Shown in pieces: positions 48,363 to 57,855 of a DNA stretch of 64,000 nucleotides. Source of the DNA: an uncultured Aquimarina sp. (lineage in GTDB: Bacteria > Bacteroidota > Bacteroidia > Flavobacteriales > Flavobacteriaceae); assembly GCA_947500505.1 (NCBI GenBank), contig CANMSL010000009.1, positions 87,963 to 151,962 on the forward strand, read 5' to 3'. The position numbers were made by a program, and so were the translations under genes. How positions within the stretch are numbered: the stretch's first letter is position 1; the number at the start of each line of letters is the position of its first letter. The notes beneath the pieces were generated by a model. That model was not told the origin of the DNA and did no database searches. It saw only the letters and a list, made by a program, of their open reading frames with translations.

Positions 48363-48370
48363 TATCTTTG
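48363..48370 (+). promoter_or_regulatory. -7 box upstream of the hpt-adk gene
   Basis: TATCTTTG matches TAnnTTTG; it lies 45 bp before the start codon. The -33 box is not clear. Confidence 0.55.
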
Positions 48371-48414
48371 CGGCTTTAAAAACTAAATGGATACCGTGAT
48401 AATCGCTTAATACA

Positions 48415-49521
48415 ATGATTACACTACATGATTTACAGTTTATACCTTTTATTGCCGAAGATAAAATTACAAAAGCAATAGATAATGTGTCGGATAAACT
48501 TACTAAAGATTTATCAGATGCTAAACCTCTTTTTATTGGGGTTCTTAACGGTGCGTTTATGTTTGTATCCGAAGTTTTGAAAAGGTTTCATCATGAATGC
48601 GAAATAAGTTTTGTGAAACTTACATCTTATGAAGGTACTGAAACCACTTCTAATATACAGGAACTTATTGGGCTGAAAGAAGATATCTCCGGAAGAACTG
48701 TAGTTATCCTCGAAGATATTGTAGATACCGGAAACACGATCGCAGAATTGATAAAAATGTTTGAAGATAAGGGCTGCAAAGAAGTAAGAATCGCCACTTT
48801 ATTTTTTAAACCGGAAGCATATACTAAAGAAATTACTATAAATTATATCGGGATTGAGATCCCAAATCGATTTATTGTAGGATACGGGCTGGACTATAAT
48901 GGTTTGGGTCGTAATCTTACAGAAGTTTACCAATTAAAACAAAACAACATGACAAATTTAGTGTTATTCGGACCTCCAGGAGCGGGAAAAGGAACACAAG
49001 CAGAAGTACTAAAACAAAAATATAATCTTGTACATATTTCTACCGGGGATGTATTTAGATACAATATAAAAAATGCTACGGAACTGGGAACATTGGCGAA
49101 ATCTTATATTGATAAAGGTCAATTAGTACCAGATGAAGTGACCATCAATATGCTAAATGCCGAAGTGGATAAAAATCCAGACGCTAAAGGTTTTATTTTT
49201 GATGGTTTTCCAAGAACAGAAGCACAGGCAGAATCGTTGGCCGATTTATTGTCTTCTAAAGGTTCAGAAGTAAGTGCTATGGTTGCCTTAGAGGTAGATG
49301 ATGAGGTATTGGTGCAACGTCTGCTTGAAAGAGGGAAAACGTCAGGTCGTCCGGATGATGCAGATGAAGGTGTAATCAGAAATCGTATCAAAGTATATTA
49401 TGACGAAACGGCTATCCTGAAAAATTACTATCAAAAACAAGATAAATATTTTGGAGTTGATGGAGTTGGTGGTATCAGTGAGATTACAGAGCGTCTAAGT
49501 AACGTTATCGATAAATTATAG
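48415..49521 (+). CDS. adk: Hypoxanthine phosphoribosyltransferase-adenylate kinase fusion
   Basis: A 368-residue bifunctional protein. Residues 1-178 are a type I phosphoribosyltransferase (LFIGVLNGAFMFVSEVL, PRPP motif VVILEDIVDTGNT near 97-109) that salvages hypoxanthine/guanine. From Met179 to the end is adenylate kinase (GPPGAGKGTQ at 184-193, FDGFPRTEAQAE, short LID RGKTSGRPDDADEGV). Both active sites look complete. An internal ATG at 48949 could allow separate translation of Adk. Purine salvage next to purEK. Confidence 0.93.
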   Translation: MITLHDLQFIPFIAEDKITKAIDNVSDKLTKDLSDAKPLFIGVLNGAFMFVSEVLKRFHHECEISFVKLTSYEGTETTSNIQELIGLKEDISGRTVVILEDIVDTGNTIAELIKMFEDKGCKEVRIATLFFKPEAYTKEITINYIGIEIPNRFIVGYGLDYNGLGRNLTEVYQLKQNNMTNLVLFGPPGAGKGTQAEVLKQKYNLVHISTGDVFRYNIKNATELGTLAKSYIDKGQLVPDEVTINMLNAEVDKNPDAKGFIFDGFPRTEAQAESLADLLSSKGSEVSAMVALEVDDEVLVQRLLERGKTSGRPDDADEGVIRNRIKVYYDETAILKNYYQKQDKYFGVDGVGGISEITERLSNVIDKL

Positions 49522-49621
49522 TTTATCAATAAAGGTAGATTATCTTCAGACCTTACGATTAGTAAAAAACAGATGCAATAGAAATGATTCTGACCCAAGT
49601 CGGAATGACAGATAGAGAATT

Positions 49622-50620
49622 ATGACAGAAGGGAATTTTGTAGATTATGTGAAGTTGCACGTTACTTCCGGAAATGGAGGTAAAGGATCTGCGCATTTAC
49701 ACAGAGAAAAATATATTACCAAAGGAGGTCCTGATGGAGGTGACGGAGGTCGTGGAGGTCACGTGATAATCAGGGCAAATCCTAATATGTGGACATTGTA
49801 CCATCTGAAGTTTAAAAGACATTTTAGAGCTGAACATGGCGGGCATGGTAGTAAAAACAGAAGTAGCGGTGCAGATGGAGAAGATGTGTATGTAGATGTT
49901 CCTTTAGGTACTGTTATTCGAGATACAGAAACCCAAAATATTCTTCACGAGATTACTGAAGAAGGTCAGGAAATTATTATTGCCGAAGGAGGAATGGGAG
50001 GTCGTGGAAACTGGCATTTTAAAAGCTCCGTGAACCAGACTCCAAGATATGCACAACCAGGAATTGAAGGGCAGCAATATGATATTACATTAGAATTAAA
50101 AATATTAGCCGATGTAGGGTTGGTAGGTTTTCCTAATGCCGGAAAATCAACACTATTATCAGTGATTACTTCGGCAAAACCAAAAATTGCGGATTACGAA
50201 TTTACTACACTGAAGCCTAATTTGGGGATTGTAGAGTACAGAGATTTTCAAACCTTTGTAATGGCCGATATTCCAGGGATTATAGAAGGTGCTGCAGAAG
50301 GTAAAGGTATAGGACATCGTTTTCTGAGACATATAGAACGGAATTCTACATTATTATTTTTAGTGCCGGCGGATGCCCCGGATATTAAAGAACAGTATGA
50401 GATCTTACTGGATGAATTACGAAGATACAATCCGGATTTATTAGATAAAGAGAGACTCATAGCTATTTCTAAATGTGATATGTTGGATGATGAACTAAAA
50501 TCAGAGCTAAAATCAGAGTTGGATACACAATTGAATGTACCTTATCTGTTCATTTCTTCGGTAGCCCAGCAAGGATTGCAGGAACTAAAAGACAAACTTT
50601 GGCAAATGCTTAATGATTGA
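49622..50620 (+). CDS. obg: GTPase Obg
   Basis: A 332-residue Obg-type GTPase linked to 50S ribosome assembly and stress. The glycine-rich Obg domain (1-157) has GGPDGGDGGRGGHV; the G domain has GFPNAGKSTL, DIPGIIEGA and SKCD. The short C-terminal extension seen in some Obg proteins is absent. It follows hpt-adk by 100 bp. Confidence 0.95.
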   Translation: MTEGNFVDYVKLHVTSGNGGKGSAHLHREKYITKGGPDGGDGGRGGHVIIRANPNMWTLYHLKFKRHFRAEHGGHGSKNRSSGADGEDVYVDVPLGTVIRDTETQNILHEITEEGQEIIIAEGGMGGRGNWHFKSSVNQTPRYAQPGIEGQQYDITLELKILADVGLVGFPNAGKSTLLSVITSAKPKIADYEFTTLKPNLGIVEYRDFQTFVMADIPGIIEGAAEGKGIGHRFLRHIERNSTLLFLVPADAPDIKEQYEILLDELRRYNPDLLDKERLIAISKCDMLDDELKSELKSELDTQLNVPYLFISSVAQQGLQELKDKLWQMLND

Positions 50621-50648
50621 TGATTAATAAAATAAGGGAATCTTTAAC

Positions 50649-50656
50649 TATATTTG
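50649..50656 (+). promoter_or_regulatory. -7 box upstream of the LRR T9SS gene
   Basis: TATATTTG matches TAnnTTTG, 24 bp before the start codon. Confidence 0.5.
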
Positions 50657-50679
50657 CCTGCCCTAAAATATAATTACCT

Positions 50680-53121
50680 ATGAAACAAATCTACTTTGCA
50701 GCTATCTTGCTGTTTTTTTCTACGTCTGTTTTTTCGCAAATTGTAACAATCCCTGATGCAAACTTTAAACAAGCTTTGCTTGATTATCCATTTACAATAG
50801 ATACCAACGGAGATAACGAAATTCAGGTTTCCGAGGCGTTAGCGGTTACCTATTTATTTATTTCTGACCCTACCGATAGTAACGGTCAGGATGATGACGA
50901 TATTTTTGATATTACGGGAATTGAAGCGTTTGAAAATTTAGAAAGGTTGAGTTTATATTCTCATCCAATCCAACAAATTGATGTCACAGGTTTTTCTAAA
51001 CTTGAATTACTTGATTTAGGTCAGGTTGCGTTAACATCCATTGATGTTTCAAGTAATGCTAACCTTACATATCTTAGGCTGGACGATAATAATATAGACG
51101 TTGTAGATGTTTCTAATAACCCTGAATTGGTAGAGTTAGACTTGCGCTATAACAATCTAAAACAACTGGATGTATCTCAAAACCCAAAATTAAAGATGCT
51201 TTCGGTTGATCGCAATAATCTTACAAATTTAGATGTCACGAACAACCTGGATCTTGAGGAGTTGTATTTCTACGAATCTCCCGATCTTACCGCAATCGAT
51301 TTGACAAACAATACAAAACTTAAAAAAATCTCCAGTAGTTTTAATCAAATTGCATCTATAGATTTATCTACGTTAACAGCCTTAGAGAGTTTTATTTTTA
51401 GAGGAAGCCAAATACAAAGTATTGATTTTTCAGGAAACCCTGAACTCTCAATAATTACTTTAGCCTCGAATGAGTTATTGACTTCAGTAAATCTTTATAG
51501 AAATAATAAGGTCACCAGATTGAACCTTATTGGGGTCAATGTAGAAGAAATAGATGTATCTCATATGACCAATTTAGTATATTTCGTGTTTTGGAGCAAT
51601 GAATCATTAAATAGCCTTAATCTACGAAATGGCAACAATGAAAATCTTAGTGTAGGGAGTGGATTTATACAATTACCGCTATTAGAGTTTGCTTGTGTAG
51701 ATGATATTAATCATGCAAATGCCAATTTTGTCAATGATGGTATTGTACAATATGTAGATATCTGTGATCAGGTTAATATACTTACGGGAACCGTTAGATA
51801 CGATGGTAATAACGATAATTGCAGTAGTGGATCTTTAATGGATAATATTACAATTTCTGCATCCATTAATGGAAATAGTTACAGTGGTATCACCGATGGA
51901 AACGGAGAATATATGATCCAAATTCCGAAAGAGGGAACTTGCGAAGTTTCTTTGTCCAGTACTTTGCCAGAAGATATGACCAATCCGGTAAACCAAACCA
52001 TAAGTTTTACAGGATTTAGAAATGCTGAAGTAGCGGATTTTTGCACGAGCCCTACTGCTGTATCTGATTTAAAAGTATATTTTATCCCTTCATCTTCTGC
52101 ACGACCAGGTTTTACCACTACATATTTTTTATATGTTCAGAACAATGGTGACCAAATCGATAGTGGTACAGTTACTTTAGAGTTTGATGATCAAATGGTA
52201 GAGATAATATCTACTAATGAAACACCACTAGAGCAGACCAGTAATTCTGTGACCTTTAGCTTTAATAATTTATTACCATTTAGATACACTTCATTTAGAT
52301 TACGCTTAAGAACTTTTCCTCCACCGATAGTAAATGGAGGAGATCGTATTCTTTTTGAGGCTACAGCATTACCTATAGACGGGGATGTAAGACCCTCGGA
52401 TAATGTAAGAGTGCTTAACCATAGAGTAATTAATTCATTTGATCCTAATGATATTGCAGTATTAGAAGGAGAAGAAATTCTGGAAGAAGAAGTAGATAAT
52501 TACTTAAACTATAGAATTCGTTTTCAAAATACGGGAAGTGCTTCTGCAATTAATGTGAATATTGAAAATGTGTTGGATCCGGATTTAGATTGGAGTACGT
52601 TTTCACCTACAGTATCAAGCCATAACTATAGGGTAGAGATTACAGATGGGAATAGAGTTAATTTTATTTTCGATGATATTAATCTACCAGATAGTACAAC
52701 GGATGAGGAAGGAAGTAATGGTTTTATAGCTTATCGAATAAAGCCTAAATTCAACGCGGTAATTGGAGATGAGTTTGATAATAAAGCGGATATTTTCTTT
52801 GATTTCAATTTACCAATAGAAACAAATCAAGTAAAAACAACCGTAGTAGCTCCATTATCCGTAGATGATATCGAAGATCAACGGGAATCTTTTACAATTT
52901 CTCCCGTTCCTTTTGGTGAAAAACTTATCATTGGTAATCCAGGTGGAGATAGAATTGATGAAATCCAATTATATTCTATCGCAGGTATGCAGTTGTATGC
53001 GAAGAGTAGTGTAGAAACCAATTCCCTTGAGATCAATACCGCTAATCTGGCAAGTGGTGCTTATTTTATCAGGCTAAGTTTTGAAAGCAAAGTTGTGATT
53101 AAAAAGCTTCTTAAGAAGTAA
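50680..53121 (+). CDS. Leucine-rich repeat protein with T9SS sorting domain
   Basis: An 813-residue secreted protein with a signal peptide (1-20, ending VFSQ). Bacterial-type leucine-rich repeats run over about residues 85-330 (units such as LDVSQNPKLKMLSV). A carboxypeptidase regulatory-like domain (about 370-430), a DUF11-like domain that includes NYRIRFQNTGSASAINV, and a type A Por secretion tail (from about 740) follow. Probably a surface adhesion or binding protein exported by the type IX system. Confidence 0.9.
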   Translation: MKQIYFAAILLFFSTSVFSQIVTIPDANFKQALLDYPFTIDTNGDNEIQVSEALAVTYLFISDPTDSNGQDDDDIFDITGIEAFENLERLSLYSHPIQQIDVTGFSKLELLDLGQVALTSIDVSSNANLTYLRLDDNNIDVVDVSNNPELVELDLRYNNLKQLDVSQNPKLKMLSVDRNNLTNLDVTNNLDLEELYFYESPDLTAIDLTNNTKLKKISSSFNQIASIDLSTLTALESFIFRGSQIQSIDFSGNPELSIITLASNELLTSVNLYRNNKVTRLNLIGVNVEEIDVSHMTNLVYFVFWSNESLNSLNLRNGNNENLSVGSGFIQLPLLEFACVDDINHANANFVNDGIVQYVDICDQVNILTGTVRYDGNNDNCSSGSLMDNITISASINGNSYSGITDGNGEYMIQIPKEGTCEVSLSSTLPEDMTNPVNQTISFTGFRNAEVADFCTSPTAVSDLKVYFIPSSSARPGFTTTYFLYVQNNGDQIDSGTVTLEFDDQMVEIISTNETPLEQTSNSVTFSFNNLLPFRYTSFRLRLRTFPPPIVNGGDRILFEATALPIDGDVRPSDNVRVLNHRVINSFDPNDIAVLEGEEILEEEVDNYLNYRIRFQNTGSASAINVNIENVLDPDLDWSTFSPTVSSHNYRVEITDGNRVNFIFDDINLPDSTTDEEGSNGFIAYRIKPKFNAVIGDEFDNKADIFFDFNLPIETNQVKTTVVAPLSVDDIEDQRESFTISPVPFGEKLIIGNPGGDRIDEIQLYSIAGMQLYAKSSVETNSLEINTANLASGAYFIRLSFESKVVIKKLLKK

Positions 53122-53162
53122 GAAATCTTTTATTCTAAGATCTTTTTGATTTTATAAAAAAA

Positions 53163-53197
53163 AGAGAAGCCGTCTAAAATATATAGACGGCTTCTCT
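53163..53197 (-). terminator. Terminator of the GNAT gene
   Basis: 14-bp stem AGAGAAGCCGTCTA (53163-53176) with TAGACGGCTTCTCT (53184-53197). The A run to its left is a T run on the minus strand, so it serves the GNAT gene at 53206; it may also stop the LRR transcript. Confidence 0.85.
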
Positions 53198-53205
53198 ATA
53201 TGGTT

Positions 53206-53526
53206 CTACACTGAATATCCTTCTTTTAATATCCCATCAGCTGCTTCCGGATGTTTTTTTAGATATGCAGCTACAAATGGACAAAGAGGTATCATTTTAT
53301 ATCCCTTTTCACGAATATAGTTAAGTGCCTTTTTTACGATGGTACTTCCTAATCCTTTTCCCTCCATAGATGTCGGTACTTCGGTATGTGTTAAATATAT
53401 AGAGTTATCTTTGGTAAGTATATATTCGATAAATATAATTTCGTTTTCTACCTGAAGTTCAAACCTCTTTTTTGGACGATCTGCATTGTTTATCAACTCC
53501 AATTGTGACCAATCGTTCTTTTGCAT
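53206..53526 (-). CDS. GNAT family N-acetyltransferase (YidJ/YjdJ type)
   Basis: A 106-residue protein from the ATG at 53526. GNAT_acetyltr_2-like small fold: IIFIEYILTKDNSIYLTHTEV, GKGLGSTIVKKALNYI (acetyl-CoA loop) and PLCPFVAAYLKKHPE, which is the COG2388 ending. Substrate unknown. Confidence 0.88.
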   Translation of the reverse strand: MQKNDWSQLELINNADRPKKRFELQVENEIIFIEYILTKDNSIYLTHTEVPTSMEGKGLGSTIVKKALNYIREKGYKMIPLCPFVAAYLKKHPEAADGILKEGYSV

Positions 53527-53625
53527 AAATCTTTTTTTTTGTGTTAATTTCAAAATTAGGATAATAATCCCTTTTAATTCCCTAATGAATGGTTAAATCG
53601 TTATTAGTCTGGATTAGTGATGTAA

Positions 53626-54684
53626 TTATTTATCTTTAGCATCGGTTTTCAGAATCAAAAAATGATCATCCATTAGATTTCCGGTGATGATAAGGTCCTC
53701 AAAAGGAGTTGCTACGGTTGATCCGGACATTAGTGTACCATCATTGGTATATATAGTTTCTATGTCATAATCATTTTTTTTGTTGTAGGTGATCTTAATA
53801 ATTTCAGAGGGAGAAGTGTCTTCTTTCCCTTTAGCGTAAGCCCCAAATCGCAGTAAATTAGGATGTGCTCCAATCCAAAGGTTTCCTTTCATATCGATTT
53901 CAATATTATCCACACCTGTACCACAGGGAATATCTTCTATAAATTCCAGAGAGCCATCATCATTTTTAGCATATACTTTAACTACAAAACCCCTTGGTGA
54001 TGCTACAAATAATAAGTTGCGTTTAGGGTCAAAATTGATTCCGTTAGCATACGCAATCCCATCTGCAACCTCTGTATAGTTATCACCATCAAAGTAGAGA
54101 ACATTTGAAATAGAAAGTCCAAGGTATTCTTCGAGTGTTTTCTTAAATCCTTTTGTATACTTATGATCATTGGTAACATAGAAACGGTTTTCATCAATCA
54201 GAACTATATCATTGGGGCTAACTAAGGAAGGATGTGTTAACGTTTTTTCATGAACCAGATTCTTACCTTTCAAAGTAAAAACTTCAATCGAATGTCCCTT
54301 AGAGGTATGATTGATCGCCATCACTTTGTAGATACTATCTTTTTTTAACATTGAAATTCCGTGAGGAGCAAAAGGTTTATCAAAAGAAGCTGTCAGAAAC
54401 GTTAGATCAAAATTCTGATTTTTCAAGTCTATAAGATACAATCCTCCTTTTTCTTCGGTAACCGGAGGATAGATTTCTCTGTTTGTTGAAGAAATTAGAG
54501 CAAATCCTCCTGATGGATTCACTGTAATATCTTCTGCACCGCGAACTGGGATCTTTCTTAGAACAGTTCCGGCAAATTTATTTTCAACGGTTCTAAAGAA
54601 ACCTGTAGAGACCAAAGTGTAACTAACGAAAGCAATAATTACTACCAAAAGAACCAGAATAATTCTTTTTATACTACGTTTCAT
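53626..54684 (-). CDS. Paraoxonase/arylesterase-like beta-propeller protein
   Basis: A 352-residue protein with an N-terminal membrane anchor (about 8-26). The paraoxonase pattern is visible: PHGISML, SPNDIVLIDENRFYVTNDH, IAYANGINFDPKRN, GTGVDNIEID; these hold the calcium-binding Asn/Asp residues. It probably hydrolyses lactones or esters outside the cytoplasm. 15 bp after the M20 peptidase gene on the same strand. Confidence 0.85.
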   Translation of the reverse strand: MKRSIKRIILVLLVVIIAFVSYTLVSTGFFRTVENKFAGTVLRKIPVRGAEDITVNPSGGFALISSTNREIYPPVTEEKGGLYLIDLKNQNFDLTFLTASFDKPFAPHGISMLKKDSIYKVMAINHTSKGHSIEVFTLKGKNLVHEKTLTHPSLVSPNDIVLIDENRFYVTNDHKYTKGFKKTLEEYLGLSISNVLYFDGDNYTEVADGIAYANGINFDPKRNLLFVASPRGFVVKVYAKNDDGSLEFIEDIPCGTGVDNIEIDMKGNLWIGAHPNLLRFGAYAKGKEDTSPSEIIKITYNKKNDYDIETIYTNDGTLMSGSTVATPFEDLIITGNLMDDHFLILKTDAKDK

Positions 54685-54699
54685 AAATTTTGAGTCTTA

Positions 54700-56148
54700 T
54701 TATTTTTTAGTACTACCCGGGATTGGTGGCGGCCCTTCCGGTACGATGGCTTCATATACCTGATCTCCTTTACGTTCTTTGTATTCTGCTTTTACTTTTT
54801 CAAGAGCTTTAGGGTTTTCATAAAGATCTGTCATGGTCATCGCCATAGCTTTAGATGCATAAAGCATTCCCTTATGACCAATACTCATTCCTCCGCAAGC
54901 AACTACCGCCCAAGAGTGCCAGGGAGTATCTTTTGGAGCAGTGGTTACACTCAAATTAATGTTGGGTACATTCCAGCTTACGTCACCCACATCGGTAGAA
55001 CCACCACCAGGATGTTCTTTCGTTTCTTCCAGAGGAGTTATAACACTGTCCATACCTACTTGTTCTTTTTTGGTGACTTCCTGTATTTTTTTACCAAAAG
55101 CGATTTCTTCATCAGTATATGTTATGGCACCCAAAAGTTCCAGGTTGTTTTGCATGAGTTTTCCACCTTCGCGGTTTACCAATACTTCATAAATACCGGA
55201 AATCAATGAAATTTTATAGTCTACATTGGCCATGATCGCCGCTCCTTCTGCCATTTTTTCTACACGTTCATATACCGGCATCATTCCGGATCGTTTGGTA
55301 TCACGTACGCGCATCCATAATCTCGAATAGTCCGGAACTACATTCACTACCTGTCCACCATCCTGAATGTGATAATGCATGCGAACCGTTGGTTTTACAT
55401 GTTCTCGATAATAGTTGATTCCTGTAGTATATAATTCTAATGCATCAGAAGCACTCCTACCGTTCCAGGGATCAGCAGACGCATGTGCCGCTTGTCCGAA
55501 AAATTCAACTTTAAAATCAACCAGGGCAAGAGAACTTTGTACGTCTGCTTTAGTAGATGCAGATGGGTGCCAGCTTATATTGGCATCTACATTATTCCAT
55601 AGCCCTTCTCTAACCATCCATATTTTACCAAAATACTTTTCTTCGCTTGGTGTACCAAAAAACTTAACAGTTCCGTTGATCTTACCGCTTTCTATCAATT
55701 CTTTTACGGCTATAGCAGCTCCTAAGCTACCTGCTCCAAAGAGATTGTGTCCGCAGCCGTGCCCCGCAGCTCCCTCATTAAGAGGAGATTTAGTTGGTTG
55801 TGCTTTTTGTGAGATCCCGGGCAGTGCATCAAACTCTCCTAACACACTGATCACGGGTTTTCCAGATCCGTAAGTCGCTACAAAAGCTGTTGGCATTCCG
55901 GCAACGCCTCTTTCTACCGTGAATCCCTGCTTTTCTGCATAATCCGCCAATAGTTTTGAAGATTGGTTTTCTTCAAAAGCGGTTTCTGCCAATGCCCAGA
56001 TTTGATCACTTATTTGGATGAGTTCTTGTTGGTGTTTTTCTATCGATTTTAAGATGGCTTGTTTACTTTCCGGTAATTTCTTTTGACCATACATCGGAAT
56101 AATCAGGAAAGAGCAGATTAGTAAACTGATAAGGTTAGTGAGTTTCAT
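54700..56148 (-). CDS. M20 family amidohydrolase (AbgB-like), exported
   Basis: A 482-residue protein with a signal peptide (1-21, ending MYGQ). M20D metal-site blocks: GAAGHGCGHNLFGAGSLG, FGTPSEEKYFGK, ISWHPSA, and HPGGGSTDVGDVSW. The dimer domain is between. AbgB-type enzymes hydrolyse N-acylated amino acids or p-aminobenzoyl-glutamate. Upstream gene of the pair with the paraoxonase-like protein. Confidence 0.88.
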   Translation of the reverse strand: MKLTNLISLLICSFLIIPMYGQKKLPESKQAILKSIEKHQQELIQISDQIWALAETAFEENQSSKLLADYAEKQGFTVERGVAGMPTAFVATYGSGKPVISVLGEFDALPGISQKAQPTKSPLNEGAAGHGCGHNLFGAGSLGAAIAVKELIESGKINGTVKFFGTPSEEKYFGKIWMVREGLWNNVDANISWHPSASTKADVQSSLALVDFKVEFFGQAAHASADPWNGRSASDALELYTTGINYYREHVKPTVRMHYHIQDGGQVVNVVPDYSRLWMRVRDTKRSGMMPVYERVEKMAEGAAIMANVDYKISLISGIYEVLVNREGGKLMQNNLELLGAITYTDEEIAFGKKIQEVTKKEQVGMDSVITPLEETKEHPGGGSTDVGDVSWNVPNINLSVTTAPKDTPWHSWAVVACGGMSIGHKGMLYASKAMAMTMTDLYENPKALEKVKAEYKERKGDQVYEAIVPEGPPPIPGSTKK

Positions 56149-56454
56149 AATAGCCTGAATTAAATGAGTTTGTTTAAGATGATAATGATAAAAATAGTGT
56201 TTTTTATATTGATAATATCATTTTGTGCAATTCTTAAAGGGGTGAGATTCTTGGTTCCTGATAGCTTATGTCTATGCATTTACGGTACAACCACATGGCG
56301 TTAAAAACGATTACTAATTGAGTTCTTACGAATACTCATTTGTTAACATTTCTTAACGTTAATTACAATAGTTTTAACCAGCAATCAAGTAATACTTTGA
56401 TTATAAAATTGTTATCAATAACTAAGAAATACCTTATTAAAATCAAATTTAAAA
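56149..56454. other. AT-rich divergent promoter region
   Basis: 306 bp between divergent genes (M20 and fasciclin). No gene or hairpin recognised; it holds both promoters. Confidence 0.4.
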
Positions 56455-57054
56455 ATGAAGATGAAAAGTCTATTTAATGTTTTTGCAATTATTTTAATTA
56501 TAACATTTGTGTCTTGTGATAATCTTGTTGTCAAGAAAGAATCGAAGACATTGGAAAATAGTAAATTAATCGCTCAGGCTGATATAGCTTCTAAAGAAAA
56601 CCATACCGCTACTATCAATGAGTTGATATCTTATGACATAGCATTTAGCGAGTTAAATAAAATTGTTCAAGCTTCAGAATATGCTATGAAGTTTAGTGGA
56701 AAAAGATCGTATACCATCTTTGCTCCGTTAAATGGTGCTTTTAAAAAACTACCAGAAGGAGTAGCCGAAAAATTACAAAAAGGAGAGAACAAGGAAGAGC
56801 TTACCAGAATCTTAAATTGTCATATCATCCCTGGTACAATTAATGAGCAGGATATTATCAAAGCTATTAACCAAGGAGGAGGAAGTGTGAAACTGAAAAC
56901 TCTGGGAGGAACCCGATTAATAGCAAGTAGAAAAAAAGGTAAAATTTATTTAATTGATAAAAATGGCAATGCCGGTCGATTAATGAAAACGGATATCGAA
57001 GCTACTAACGGAATGATCCATACGCTGGAAACGGTAATGTTGCCTAAAAAATAA
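56455..57054 (+). CDS. Fasciclin domain lipoprotein
   Basis: A 199-residue lipoprotein (lipobox FVSC, Cys22) with one FAS1 domain: YTIFAPLNGAFKKLPEGVAE, ILNCHIIPGTI and NGMIHTLETVMLP. FAS1 domains mediate adhesion in the envelope. Followed by a strong hairpin terminator. Confidence 0.92.
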   Translation: MKMKSLFNVFAIILIITFVSCDNLVVKKESKTLENSKLIAQADIASKENHTATINELISYDIAFSELNKIVQASEYAMKFSGKRSYTIFAPLNGAFKKLPEGVAEKLQKGENKEELTRILNCHIIPGTINEQDIIKAINQGGGSVKLKTLGGTRLIASRKKGKIYLIDKNGNAGRLMKTDIEATNGMIHTLETVMLPKK

Positions 57055-57088
57055 GAAGGCATAATTTAATGTGTTTGTTTAAAACCGA

Positions 57089-57123
57089 AAAACCTCACAA
57101 TAGATAGAGTTGTGAGGTTTTTT
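57089..57123. terminator. Bidirectional terminator between fasciclin and dioxygenase genes
   Basis: AAAACCTCACAA (57089-57100) pairs with TTGTGAGGTTTT (57110-57121); T run on the right, A run on the left, so it can stop both strands. Confidence 0.85.
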
Positions 57124-57128
57124 AATGT

Positions 57129-57708
57129 TTAAAAACAGCATTTTTCTGCCCAATTGAGGTTATTTGCTAATTCTTTATTGTAGAATTCTAAATGAATTAC
57201 TCTTCTTCTTTGATGATTTGTGGTTCGGCTGGAACTATGTAATAATAAAGGTTTCATAGCCATCAACCCACCTTTTGGCACATCACAAATTACTTCTTTT
57301 TCGATGTTCCAATCTATGGTTTCCGGTCTGTAAATTCCTTTAGTGTGCGATTTCGGGATTACTTTTAGAGCTCCATTATTCTCATCTGTCTTATCCAGAT
57401 GTATCCTGATCGTAAATAGGTTTTCTAAAATGTTTAAAGGAGGCTGTACTCCGAACTGATGCTTCTTTATCGTCCAGTTTGTAAACCCTGATACAGGCTC
57501 TTTTTTGTTTACCGCTATGGACAAATCCTGGTGGTAGGAAACAAACCAATTAGAAGCCGGTGGTTTGTCAAAATATATTGACTTTACTAAGAAATAATCA
57601 TTTCCAAAATTTTCGGAAATCAACTTTTTAAAAATATTATTAAAGATTATATTTTTAATCTCGGGAACCTGTTTCAGAAATTGCCGAATAGCAAATGTAA
57701 GCTTCCCC
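57129..57708 (-). pseudogene. Phytanoyl-CoA dioxygenase family gene, 5' end missing
   Basis: The frame is open from a TAG near 57710 down to 57129, about 190 codons with no ATG (a TTG at 57623 would give 164 residues). The C-terminal two-thirds are intact and include all catalytic residues: the HxD pair in SYHQDLSI, the distal His in LLLHSSS and the 2-oxoglutarate Arg in RRRVIHLEF. The typical N-terminal ~65 residues are absent. The gene lost its 5' end at the junction with the accessory region. If expressed from TTG it is probably inactive or unstable. Confidence 0.7.
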
Positions 57709-57709
57709 T

Positions 57710-57855
57710 AATTAGAACTGCTAATTTTTTTTATAAGCTCAGTTGCGTATGTACGCTCTAAGTTAGTAAACAAACTAACAACAAAAAAGTCTGATAGAAT
57801 TATTACAATTAATAGATGGTCTAACAATTAATTTTGCTTGGTGTTGTGTAGCGTT
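57710..57855. other. Junction between chromosome and accessory region
   Basis: AT-rich, with short inverted repeats. It starts where the dioxygenase gene breaks off and ends at the unknown minus-strand gene. No attachment site is recognised with confidence. Confidence 0.45.

Noticed and set aside
55415..55873. A 152-codon open frame on the plus strand.
   Set aside because: Antisense inside the M20 amidohydrolase gene, with Pro/Ala/Leu-rich composition and no homology impression.
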